Shown: positions 1 through 9,679 of the stretch, piece by piece
Position numbering within the stretch: position 1 is the stretch's first letter
How the letters are laid out: each line of letters opens with the position of its first letter
Assembly (NCBI GenBank): GCA_964643725.1
Contig: CAZXTL010000002.1
Span: 62,001-126,000 of the forward strand
Direction of reading: 5' to 3'
Origin: DYQY01 sp964643725
GTDB taxonomy: Bacteria; Margulisbacteria; Riflemargulisbacteria; GWF2-35-9; DYQY01
Length of the DNA stretch: 64,000 nucleotides
Notes under the pieces: model-generated
The model's database searches: none
Seen by the model: only the letters and a program-made list of their open reading frames with translations
Told to the model about the DNA's origin: nothing
Translations under genes and position numbers: made by a program

Positions 1-3000
1 AAAATGCTTGGATCAGACAATATGGCTAACATAACATTCAAAACTTCTTGATCCTTACGAGGCTTTGGGTTTTCCTTAAGAGCTTGAACTAATTGAGGAA
101 CTTGTTTCTTAACATCATCTGCCTTAACGATATCCTCTCTAACCATCTCTTCAAGTAAGACTATCCCTTTAACTAACATCTGCTCAGATTTATTTTTTGA
201 CATCACTATTACTGATGATAGTTCTTTTACTATCTGCTCTTTTGAGATTACGCTACCCATATCTTTAAGTGCATCCTTTACCAATACATTAAACTCATCA
301 ACATCCTTTGGTTTAACCTTATCTTCTTGTAATACATAACTCATCAATGCCTTTCGATTATTCTCACCAAACAATGGTTCTTTCATTACAACAGGATTTT
401 CCTTTACATATCTAACTACTGCGATTGGATTATTTATCGAATTTAAAAGTTCTATCTTTTCCTCAGGTGGTGCTGTGCTATTAAATATCTTCGCTAAGGC
501 TCCATCCTTACTCTTCGTAAGACTTATTGTCTCTAGAGTTGTCTTTAGTTCAGTAAGAGCTTCTTGTATCTGAACCTTTATCTTAGGATCCTTTTCAGAC
601 TTACTTAGTTCTTTTAATACCTCTACTACTTCCAATAATTTATTCATACTATCCTTACTCTTCAAATCACCTTTACTAATCTGAGTAATAAGTTCTGAGG
701 AGATAGGCATTTGTTGTTTTATTTGTTCGAGAGATTTCACAATCTCCTTCACTGCTTCTTTTTCTTCCTTGTCAATTTGGGCTGAATCCCTTTTGCTCTT
801 ATCTACAAATGGATCATGAAAAGAATCTATTATCTGCTGTATAGAAGCTATTGCTAGCATTGTTGAAGGCTCTGTTACTTTTGGCCCTTCCCCTGCCATT
901 GTCTGTTTTGCTTGAGCTACAACTGGAACGCTATTAACTTTTTGTGTCTGATTATTACTAACAGGTGAAACTGTAGCTCCTTGTGCTGCTGCTCCTGCTT
1001 GAACAGTTGTATCCTCGGAAGTATCCTCTGCCAGACTTTGTACAGTTGCCTGCAACTGAGCATCATTTCTCCTGTTTTTATTTTCTGTATCCAAAGATAT
1101 CTTGCCGTCCTCAAAAATAGCTTGATCCTTGTGTTCTAAATTTACTTTAGCTCCTACAACCTCAAATCCACTAGTAGCGAGTGATGATTCTGCCTTCTTC
1201 ATCTGCAAGGTTGTCAGCACACTACTTTCAGCATTATTTTGCCCTTGAGTAAGAGCAATATCATCCAAAACTTTCAGACCCTCAGCAGAAAAATCTATTC
1301 GATGTGTTCTTTTGTCAGTAGGAGTCGTAAATTCTGCGGAAATATGAGCCGGACTATTAGCATTAGAGTCTTTAGTAATAACAAACTGATAATTATCAAT
1401 ATTAAGTTCTTTAGCAATAGCTGCCATTAAAGCAATTATTCTATCGCAATCATTTTCATCTATTTCATATTTCTCTTTACTAAATTGAGTAAGTTTATCA
1501 ACAATCTTTGCACGTACTGCTTGCATGTCTACTTTTCCATCTATTATAGAAGAGGTAACAGCTTCATTAACTGCCTTTTTAGCCTCATCAGCCAATGAGC
1601 TTTGGTTAATAACAGTTACATTTTTACTTTTCAAAAATATATTTTGAACCGCAAATGTAGTTAACGCTGTTACTATTTGATTGCGTGTTAGTGGATCTGA
1701 AGCTGCTTTAGGCCCTGCCTTGTCAACCGCTCCAGGAACAACCTTAGTCTTAGCTATATCTCCAAACGCCTCTCTAATTGGTCCTTGGAGTGCCTCTCTC
1801 ACTTGCGAAATAGAAAGGGCTGAACCTAAAACATCCAATGCCTGATTTATTACTGCTTGAAGCGCTACAGTTGGGTTACTGTTTATCCCTGCATTAATAG
1901 CTGAAAATCCAGAATTGCCAGCCCCGGATGACGTGCCCGCTTGTACTCCTTGTAAAACCTCATAGACCTTTGCTCTTTGCGAAATAGCATCGCTAATAAG
2001 TTTTTTAAGTAACATACTAGTTATTTCTGAATTAAATGACTTAAGTTTATCTTGAGCATCAAAAATGCCTGGTTCCTCTTTACCTGCGACAGAATCTATC
2101 TTTTGGTTAACGTCCTTTGGTGTTGCATTTGGTGCTGCATTTGGTGCTGCGTTTGGTGCTGCATTTGCTACTGCGTCTGTTACCGCTGGCGCTGCATTTG
2201 CTACTGCATCTGTTACCGCTGGCGCTGCTGTTGCGACTGCATCTGTTACCGCTGGTGCTGCATTTGCCACTGCTTCTGTTACTGCTGGTGCTGCTGTTGC
2301 GGTTGCGTCTGCTACTGCTGGTGCTGCTGTTGATAAAGCATCTGTTACTGCTACAGCTGCTGTTGCGACAGCGTTTCCTACTGTTACTGCGACATCTGCT
2401 AGCGCGCCTAGAATCCCGCCACCTCCTCCAGATGTTGCTGGTGCTGCTTTTGCTGGTGCTGGTGCAGATTGCGCTGCTGGTTTTGTTTCTGCTTTTGTTT
2501 CTGGTTTTGCGGCTGTTGCTTGTGCTTTATCCACAGATGTTGCTGATTGACCTTTAGTGCTCGGATCGTTGTACTTTGCCTTTGCAATATCTATAAGAGC
2601 AGCTAAAACTAAATTCGCCATACTATCAAACATCGTTTTCATTCTCTCTGACATTTGTAAGGCAAAAGCAGAATCTTCACTTGCAGCAGCATTACTTTGT
2701 ATCTTACGTGATAAAGCATCACCAGAATTACCTGTACCAAAAGCCTTCTCGGCTTTAGCTTCCGCGTTAGCTCTAAATTCTTCTCTCGCTTTTTTCTCTA
2801 CATAATAAGTCAAATATTCTTTTATTAAGTTTCTTATTAGATTCATTAAAATACTTGTTACTTTGGTACTTAACCCATCACCACCGCCTCCATAGCCAGT
2901 TGTTAACGCAAGAAGGGCCCGAAGCACCTTGGCTGTCGCACTCATATCAGGGCTGTCTCCATCGCCAGTAAGTGCATTGTTTGACATAGCATCACCAATT

Positions 3001-6000
3001 TGTATTATGGCTCCTGCTATCGAAAGAACTGAGAAAATCATCGTAATCATTGCCGCTGCTTGTGCTGCAGCAAGATTCTCTTGTGCTGTAACCACTTTAT
3101 TCCATGCAGACACTTGAATCTTGGCAAGAGCCACTGCTAATTGAAGAGCTATCTGCATTGCGCTTGCTTGATACCCTACTATTGCTTGTGTCTTTTGAAA
3201 GTTTTCAACTGTTGAAGGTGTTCTAAACATCATACTCATTACAGCTTGCTTTGCATCTGCTGCTGCCTGAGCTATAGCAATCTGAGCAGCCCAAGTTCTC
3301 TCCCAATTCTTAATTGCTCTCTGAGCAGCAAGCGCAGCAGAAGGGTCGTAAGTGACCCGTCCACCAGAAGAAGAAATTATCATCCCACTGCCCGCATGAT
3401 TAACAATATCAAAGGCAGAACTAGTCAAAGCACTATTAGTGCCAGAACTTTCAAGTTCATCAAAATTAAGTCCAAACATTTTCGAATAAGCTTCTTTCAT
3501 CCTAGCTATTGCTGTTTCTTTGTCTTCTATTTGCGCCTGACTTTGAAAAATAGAAACAAGAGCATTAGCTATCGTTACTAACCCAGCCAATATGTTAGCA
3601 ATCGTCATTAATGTCGAAAGAGGTTCTGCTATTGCTTTAAGACATGAAGCAACAATGGATAAAACAGCTATTCCAATACTAATCCAACCGTACATATTGG
3701 CTGTATTCATAGCATCTCTCGCGGCGGCTATATCTAACTGTGCATCAAGTAGAATCTTATCTATTTGCATTTGAAGCTGCTTCCTTTGCGCCTCTAGCCC
3801 CCTCATGGTCATAACATAGGAACCAAAAGCCTGAAAACCAGCCATAACAAATTTCGACTGACTGCCAGTATTAACACCAAATAAAACGGTAATAATAATT
3901 GTTCGTGCATCCATCATGGCAGAGGATATCGCTAATACTGCAAACATCTGAGCAAGGAAAGCAGTTGAAGTATTTTCGTTACCATTTAAGGCACCAGTCA
4001 TCGCACTATTGAGTCCCTGAAAAAGGACACTCATGTTACCGTCTTCTGTCTCTATTCCACTATATAACCAATCAGGAATATTAAAAGAAGGACCAACAGA
4101 AAATTTATCCTTATAATCCTCATATAATTTTTTAGCAAATTCATACGCATCCTTAGCTTCTGCCATAGATTGCATAGCTGCATAAATAGACCAAAGGGCA
4201 CCTAATATCCCAATAATCACTCCTGCAACACTACATAAAGCAGCTAGCGAAACACAAGTGACAATGGTATTAATTATTACCCTTGCCATCTGTCCTTCTA
4301 TGGCACTAATTTGCTGTTTGATACTCTTTAATTGCATTTCGACCTGTAATTTTCTATTGTATTCACTGGCTTTTGCATACAACATTGTAGAATTGTAATC
4401 AAAGGCAGAACTTATACTTGAAAAAGTACCAGTAACCCATGACTGTAATGCCTGCATCATATCTACTTTCGTCTGAACATTAAAAAGCACCTGCATCACA
4501 GCACTTCTGGCATCTGCCATAGAATCAACAATTGCAAGCATACTTAAAAGCATAATCTGAAAAGCCATTATCTTGGCATTAATGTCATTTATCTGACCAG
4601 TAGCACTCATGCCCGAAAGAAGTCCCCAAGCTTGAGCCACAATATTATTCATCTGGTTACCAAAGTTAATGGACATATCCGTAGTGGTAAGTATTTCTCC
4701 TACTTCATTCCCACCTTCCTCATACTCATCATTTAACCAACTTAATTTTAATAGGTTATACTCTAAAGAAATATCATTCTCTAGATTTTCCTCCATTTGC
4801 TCTAAAATACTTTTCGTATAAGCCAGTTGAACATATGAATAAACACCTAACATTACTGCACCAATAATGGCACCAGCAATAAGTAAGGATCCTCCTCCTG
4901 TAAAAACTGCTAATACAACACAAACAATCAAAAGAATTACTGCAAAAATCATAAAAAAGAATGACCCAAAAAACCCAGGTCCGTCTTTGACTTTATCCCA
5001 TACCTTTACTGCATCTTCATAGCTCTTTCTGGCTAATTTAATATTCTCTAAATTAGTTACTTCTTGTTTTAAAAAATTAGAATACCTTGATATCCATTGT
5101 TTCTCTGCACCTCTTACTGCAGAGGCAATTTGTGCAATACCTGCTCTGTCGTCATTCCAAGAATTTATTCCAAATAATATCTTAAGAATCATGCTGGAGA
5201 TATCCATGGTTGTTTCCATTAATACATAACCAGTCTGTTCAACCATGACCATATCATCGAACCTAGCAGATACCTGTAGGTTATTATCAACATTGGCGCC
5301 ACCAAGAACTGCCTGCCAAATATTAGCTGTTTCCCAAGAATTGGACATTCCAGATAATTTTTGCATGGCTGCTCTACAAGATGATATTAATAAATTATTA
5401 ACATTATTATTTTGCTCTGCAAGCAACAAATTACCATGCGAAATTAACACGTTTTCATAAGCAGCTCGCTTTTTACTATCTACTTTCTTTGCACATTCTT
5501 TAGCTATTCTCTCTACTTCTGCAATATTTAACTCATATGCTTCTGAGTTATTTTCCATTGCATCTTCTAATGCGTTAGTAATAAGACCATCTAAATTACT
5601 TATTTCGCTAGAATACTTATCAGATATCCTTTGCGCTGATAGAACTTTAACATTTTCATATTTATACCCAAACAGAAACTGAATCATCATATTCTTAACG
5701 TCTAACAATTCATTAAAAAGAATAACGCAAGCCATCATAATATAGATTTGAATTTTGATCCCAATAAACTCATCTACCATCCCTTCAAAATCAACACCAG
5801 TAAAAGGAACCCAATTCCCCGCCGCAAAAGCTGCTGTCTCTTCTGTTACACCAGAAAGATCAACTGGAATCTCATAAAAAAATTGTTGGTAATTAATAAG
5901 ATTATTAACATGCCCAATGTAGGTAGCATAAGAACTCATATATGTTGCTAGAATTGTATTCATAGTTGCAGTAGTAGATGATGATACTTGTGATGTACTT

Positions 6001-7904
6001 GCAGCTATAGCAGTATACATACTGTTCTCATAATGAGGGTCCTCAAAAACAAGCACATCTCCTATCGAAGTGTACGCTTCAATGGAATTTGAATTAAAAG
6101 AAAAAGTATAGTTGTTAACATCTAGCATCGCTAAACTTGCTAATCCTTGTGTGGATGTCCCTACGGTTAGGTCAAGACTAATCTTCTCACCACTAGACAT
6201 TGTGTATCCTGCAACTACGTGCCCAGCTGTATTGTTGTCACCCTGCTCTACGTACACCCTAATGCTTTCTTCCTTAATCCCAGCTGCTAAACATAAATCA
6301 ACAAAAAGAATGGTTAAATCTTCGCAGTCTCCGGAGCCAGTTTCAATAGTACTTTCAGCTGTTTGCCAAGCTAAACCTGTTTCTTCATCACTTATATATT
6401 CATACTTTTGCACAACATAATGATATATAGCTAACGCTTGTTCATCTTCTGACATATCAGCGGTTAGGATTCCCTCAGTTCTCATCAACTCAACTATCCG
6501 TTGTACTTCAGGATTATCTGAATCAATAAAAGACCTTACATCGACTACTGATGTCCCGTCATAAGCAGATACTTTTGGTTGCTCCTGTGGGCTAGAAGAA
6601 CTAAAGGCAGAAATTATTATTTTTTCATCTATCTGTTTTGTATCGTAGATATCTATTAATGTTATCCCTTGAGACAAATCAAGCTCAACGGTTGTTCCCT
6701 CTGCAGTTACATATGCTGAAACTAATTGCTCCCCAGATGTTCCTTCTTCTTGAATGCTTAATAATTTTATATTCTCTTCATCAACTCCTGCAGCTAAACA
6801 TAAACTAACTAGAAGTAGTGATACATCTTCACTGCTTCCTCCCCCATTAAGAATAGTAGTTGCAACTGGTTGTAAATCAGCCCCTCCCAACTCATCTTCC
6901 TCAAAAGAAACTGTATACTCACGAATAAGATAATTACATATAGCAACTACAACCTCTTCTTCGTTCATCTCATCAGTTATAATGCCTTCTTCTTTTAACC
7001 TATCAACTAAAGCAATAACTGATGGATCTGTTGGATTTATTAAAACACTTACATCCACTTCACCAATATCAGAGATTTGCTGCTGCTCTAATACAGAAAC
7101 ATCAACAATAGAAACATTTGGATTCATATTGGCTAGCTCTTCTGCCCTTACAATCAATTCATCTATTTGTTGCTCTACTGAAGCAGTCTGAGCATTTCTT
7201 GTTGCACCTTCAATATTATTTAAATTTAATTCTGCCTGCTCGATTGCAACATCAACAACAGCCGACTCCTCTACAGTAAATAAAACACGTTCACCAGTAA
7301 AAATATTTTCAATTGGCTCATCTGGTATAGGCTGTTCAATATTACTATTTTTGGCAAGTATTTCTGTTTCTGTATCTGCTATATTGTTTTGTAATCCCAG
7401 TACTGCTTCTTCACCAAACTCAATAGTGCTCTTAACCTCTACAATAATTCTACTTAATAAATTAACTAGGTCGTCTTGATCTTTAAGAATATCAACTTGC
7501 TCATTAATGAGTTTGGCTAAATTAATATTAAACTCATCAATTAATTCATTAACTTCTACTCCTTGCCCAACCATTTCTTGGAAATATTTATTTACTGCCT
7601 CATCTATCAGAGTTGCTCCTGCTTCTAATAACTGCATTATTTCATCATTAAGGATATATGATTTATCTTCTTCTTCTTGCAACACAGTTTGAAGTATTTT
7701 AGCAACAGATTTGACATCTGCATTTAAAGAAGAGCCATCCTCTGCTACTGAGTTAGAGATACTAAGATTGTCATTATTAATGGAACTTACAACTAAGTCT
7801 TCATCATCTAATATGTAGTTTCTATCAATAGCACCTGCACCGGCTAAGCCGTCTATGCCAATGCCTTGCTCGTTTGATACTTCATTATTTTGCTGTATCT
7901 CCAT
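1..7904 (-). CDS. Giant protein with tandem transglutaminase-like domains and repeated membrane modules (C-terminus outside window)
   Basis: An open frame of 2,634 codons runs from an ATG at 7904 (GGGGG ribosome site 4-5 nt upstream) off the left edge without a stop. Order by residue: 1-240 acidic and helical; about 300-415 a transglutaminase-like domain whose expected Cys and His are Ser358 and Gln393; about 470-590 a second copy with Cys527 (GSGDCEDL), His562 and Asp578 intact; 740-1650 five modules, each with a helix ending in a [VIF]LFG-like motif (residues 743, 909, 1139, 1340, 1558), then a Gln/Lys-rich helix; long hydrophobic segments lie near 711-731, 976-1026, 1203-1245, 1400-1455 and 1610-1645; 1785-1950 is an Ala/Pro/Val/Thr repeat linker; the rest is helical and charged. 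No signal peptide is visible. I do not recognise the whole family. A surface or membrane-inserting cysteine-protease-like protein is an inference. It is divergent from ycaO. Confidence 0.85.
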   Translation of the reverse strand, partial: MEIQQNNEVSNEQGIGIDGLAGAGAIDRNYILDDEDLVVSSINNDNLSISNSVAEDGSSLNADVKSVAKILQTVLQEEEDKSYILNDEIMQLLEAGATLIDEAVNKYFQEMVGQGVEVNELIDEFNINLAKLINEQVDILKDQDDLVNLLSRIIVEVKSTIEFGEEAVLGLQNNIADTETEILAKNSNIEQPIPDEPIENIFTGERVLFTVEESAVVDVAIEQAELNLNNIEGATRNAQTASVEQQIDELIVRAEELANMNPNVSIVDVSVLEQQQISDIGEVDVSVLINPTDPSVIALVDRLKEEGIITDEMNEEEVVVAICNYLIREYTVSFEEDELGGADLQPVATTILNGGGSSEDVSLLLVSLCLAAGVDEENIKLLSIQEEGTSGEQLVSAYVTAEGTTVELDLSQGITLIDIYDTKQIDEKIIISAFSSSSPQEQPKVSAYDGTSVVDVRSFIDSDNPEVQRIVELMRTEGILTADMSEDEQALAIYHYVVQKYEYISDEETGLAWQTAESTIETGSGDCEDLTILFVDLCLAAGIKEESIRVYVEQGDNNTAGHVVAGYTMSSGEKISLDLTVGTSTQGLASLAMLDVNNYTFSFNSNSIEAYTSIGDVLVFEDPHYENSMYTAIAASTSQVSSSTTATMNTILATYMSSYATYIGHVNNLINYQQFFYEIPVDLSGVTEETAAFAAGNWVPFTGVDFEGMVDEFIGIKIQIYIMMACVILFNELLDVKNMMIQFLFGYKYENVKVLSAQRISDKYSSEISNLDGLITNALEDAMENNSEAYELNIAEVERIAKECAKKVDSKKRAAYENVLISHGNLLLAEQNNNVNNLLISSCRAAMQKLSGMSNSWETANIWQAVLGGANVDNNLQVSARFDDMVMVEQTGYVLMETTMDISSMILKILFGINSWNDDRAGIAQIASAVRGAEKQWISRYSNFLKQEVTNLENIKLARKSYEDAVKVWDKVKDGPGFFGSFFFMIFAVILLIVCVVLAVFTGGGSLLIAGAIIGAVMLGVYSYVQLAYTKSILEQMEENLENDISLEYNLLKLSWLNDEYEEGGNEVGEILTTTDMSINFGNQMNNIVAQAWGLLSGMSATGQINDINAKIMAFQIMLLSMLAIVDSMADARSAVMQVLFNVQTKVDMMQALQSWVTGTFSSISSAFDYNSTMLYAKASEYNRKLQVEMQLKSIKQQISAIEGQMARVIINTIVTCVSLAALCSVAGVIIGILGALWSIYAAMQSMAEAKDAYEFAKKLYEDYKDKFSVGPSFNIPDWLYSGIETEDGNMSVLFQGLNSAMTGALNGNENTSTAFLAQMFAVLAISSAMMDARTIIITVLFGVNTGSQSKFVMAGFQAFGSYVMTMRGLEAQRKQLQMQIDKILLDAQLDIAAARDAMNTANMYGWISIGIAVLSIVASCLKAIAEPLSTLMTIANILAGLVTIANALVSIFQSQAQIEDKETAIARMKEAYSKMFGLNFDELESSGTNSALTSSAFDIVNHAGSGMIISSSGGRVTYDPSAALAAQRAIKNWERTWAAQIAIAQAAADAKQAVMSMMFRTPSTVENFQKTQAIVGYQASAMQIALQLAVALAKIQVSAWNKVVTAQENLAAAQAAAMITMIFSVLSIAGAIIQIGDAMSNNALTGDGDSPDMSATAKVLRALLALTTGYGGGGDGLSTKVTSILMNLIRNLIKEYLTYYVEKKAREEFRANAEAKAEKAFGTGNSGDALSRKIQSNAAASEDSAFALQMSERMKTMFDSMANLVLAALIDIAKAKYNDPSTKGQSATSVDKAQATAAKPETKAETKPAAQSAPAPAKAAPATSGGGGGILGALADVAVTVGNAVATAAVAVTDALSTAAPAVADATATAAPAVTEAVANAAPAVTDAVATAAPAVTDAVANAAPAVTDAVANAAPNAAPNAAPNATPKDVNQKIDSVAGKEEPGIFDAQDKLKSFNSEITSMLLKKLISDAISQRAKVYEVLQGVQAGTSSGAGNSGFSAINAGINSNPTVALQAVINQALDVLGSALSISQVREALQGPIREAFGDIAKTKVVPGAVDKAGPKAASDPLTRNQIVTALTTFAVQNIFLKSKNVTVINQSSLADEAKKAVNEAVTSSIIDGKVDMQAVRAKIVDKLTQFSKEKYEIDENDCDRIIALMAAIAKELNIDNYQFVITKDSNANSPAHISAEFTTPTDKRTHRIDFSAEGLKVLDDIALTQGQNNAESSVLTTLQMKKAESSLATSGFEVVGAKVNLEHKDQAIFEDGKISLDTENKNRRNDAQLQATVQSLAEDTSEDTTVQAGAAAQGATVSPVSNNQTQKVNSVPVVAQAKQTMAGEGPKVTEPSTMLAIASIQQIIDSFHDPFVDKSKRDSAQIDKEEKEAVKEIVKSLEQIKQQMPISSELITQISKGDLKSKDSMNKLLEVVEVLKELSKSEKDPKIKVQIQEALTELKTTLETISLTKSKDGALAKIFNSTAPPEEKIELLNSINNPIAVVRYVKENPVVMKEPLFGENNRKALMSYVLQEDKVKPKDVDEFNVLVKDALKDMGSVISKEQIVKELSSVIVMSKNKSEQMLVKGIVLLEEMVREDIVKADDVKKQVPQLVQALKENPKPRKDQEVLNVMLAILSDPSI

Positions 7905-8073
7905 ATGACCCCCGAAAAAATTAATCTTTCTATCTATTATTATACTGATTCTTCAGTTTTATTCTATTGATTACAAGGAATAATCACTTAATTCAGCTAA
8001 GGCTGTTATCCCCTATAGTAAACGGTTAATGAGCTCTTTCTTTTGTATGGTGTCTTCTTAATATTTTAAACCT

Positions 8074-8114
8074 TAAATGTTATCCTTCCCTTGAAAAGGA
8101 AAGGATAACATTTA
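8074..8114 (+). promoter_or_regulatory. Leader hairpin covering the ribosome site of the YcaO gene
   Basis: Arms 8074-8092 and 8096-8114 form a 19-bp inverted repeat with one mismatch and a 3-nt loop (GAA), ending two bases before the ATG at 8117. The purine run AAGGAAAGG that would serve as ribosome site is inside the right arm, so the folded RNA should hide it. It could equally be an operator for a dimeric repressor. The rest of the 212-bp divergent spacer (7905-8116) shows no gene. Confidence 0.7.
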
Positions 8115-8116
8115 TA

Positions 8117-9679
8117 ATGGTAACTAGTATGTATGAAGCCTATCAATTACAATCATGCCCCAAAGGATATAAGGAAGACCAAGACAAGTGCATCTTGCCA
8201 GAAGAAACATACAAAAACACTTATAATGCCTTAACGAGAGCTTTTCCGGAACTTAATTTTAAGTTAACTGAACTTTCTAACAACGAATTCTATTCTGTCT
8301 ATGACTTTGACGATGGACTTCTTGGTTCTCATGGAAAAGGCGCAACTAAATATCAATCTATGGCTAGCGCCATAATGGAATACACCGAACGAAAAAGTTG
8401 GTATGAATTTGATATGGGCAAAGCAAAAGGCTTTATTAAAGCAAGCTACAACTACCTAAAAGATAAAACAGACATGAGCATCTACGAGAATCTTTTTAAA
8501 GTACATTATTTTACTGAAAAAGAAGAAACAGAAAGAATACTCAAAGACACGGATTTATATTGGGTTGAAGCCTATAATATGACAAAAAACAAACCAGTTC
8601 TTTACCCTGTTAGTTATACTGATCTCCTAAACTCCTCTAATGGTCTAGCCGCCGGCAACACTAAAGAAGAAGCTATCACCCAAGGACTGTGTGAACTTAT
8701 CGAAAGAGAACATATTGATAACTTTCTCCTTGATCCCTTCAATAAAAAAGTAAGACTTATTGACCACTCTACAATAAAGAATACCTATCTTCTAAAACTA
8801 CTTGATTGGGCTAAACTTAACGGAATACAGGTATATTTTATTGACATCTCAAACACTATTGATGTAACAACAATACTGGCTCATTACGTAGACAAAGATT
8901 CGCCTTGTGTTTATACAAAAACAGGTGATGGATATGGAACACACAATGATCCAGAAAAAGCTATGATTAGAGCTTTAACAGAATTTCTACAAGGAAGAGA
9001 AGCATATATCCAAACTTTTCCAAAAGACTTTAATATGGACAAAGGTCAATGGCAAACACGCCTTCTTCTTGATTTTGACAGAATAATCAATAATGCCAAG
9101 ACAGTCTCAGTTAAAGACTGCTTCCATATTAACAGTGATGACTTCAAAAAAGATGTTGAAAAAATATTATCTATACTAAAACAAAAAGGACATGAAGTAA
9201 TTGCCCTGAACCTAACACATAAAGATTTAAATATACCTGTCTATAGGTTTCTCATTCCCAGCTTTAAAACTGGAGACGAATTTTCTCCCTATTCTAGAAA
9301 CCAACATTACAACATAGCTTATTTTCTAAAAAATGGTAGGCATGAGGATAAAGCCTGGGAATATTATCAAAAATATAAAACAGAAATAACTAAAATAAAC
9401 GAAGAAACCAGAGAACTAGTTAAACAAGTCAATAAACACTTAGAAGCTGGAATAAACATTGAGGCTCAACAAAGACAACTTATTGAAAAAGACATCATCT
9501 ACATACTCTTAATGCCTAGAGATCATATGGGTTTATTTAGATTCGCATCATATTATAAACGAGATCAATTTGCAGCCATAAATGCTCTGCTTGGTATCAC
9601 TATTACAGAATCTGATGATAAAGAATCTTCACCTGAGACGGACTTAAATTCTGTTCAAACACAACAGGTACCCTCTTAG
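8117..9679 (+). CDS. ycaO: Stand-alone YcaO-domain ATP-dependent enzyme
   Basis: YcaO enzymes use ATP to activate backbone amides, making azolines, thioamides or amidines in peptides and proteins. Two ATP-site motifs are clear: GKGATKYQ...SAIMEYTERK at residues 73-93 and GLAAGNTKEEA...ELIERE at 176-198. The N-terminus (CPKGY...DK...PEET, 14-31) resembles the archaeal/TfuA-associated type rather than azoline-forming RiPP cyclodehydratases. No TfuA, E1-like partner, dehydrogenase or obvious precursor peptide lies nearby, so the substrate is unknown. A second in-frame ATG at residue 5 is possible. Its 3' end overlaps the convergent amylase-family gene by 77 bp, and a strong hairpin precedes the start codon. 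Confidence 0.85.
   Translation: MVTSMYEAYQLQSCPKGYKEDQDKCILPEETYKNTYNALTRAFPELNFKLTELSNNEFYSVYDFDDGLLGSHGKGATKYQSMASAIMEYTERKSWYEFDMGKAKGFIKASYNYLKDKTDMSIYENLFKVHYFTEKEETERILKDTDLYWVEAYNMTKNKPVLYPVSYTDLLNSSNGLAAGNTKEEAITQGLCELIEREHIDNFLLDPFNKKVRLIDHSTIKNTYLLKLLDWAKLNGIQVYFIDISNTIDVTTILAHYVDKDSPCVYTKTGDGYGTHNDPEKAMIRALTEFLQGREAYIQTFPKDFNMDKGQWQTRLLLDFDRIINNAKTVSVKDCFHINSDDFKKDVEKILSILKQKGHEVIALNLTHKDLNIPVYRFLIPSFKTGDEFSPYSRNQHYNIAYFLKNGRHEDKAWEYYQKYKTEITKINEETRELVKQVNKHLEAGINIEAQQRQLIEKDIIYILLMPRDHMGLFRFASYYKRDQFAAINALLGITITESDDKESSPETDLNSVQTQQVPS

Noticed and set aside
2052..2557. Three overlapping plus-strand frames coding Ala-, Leu- or Cys-rich low-complexity proteins
   Set aside because: They are antisense shadows of the Ala/Pro repeat linker in the giant minus-strand gene.
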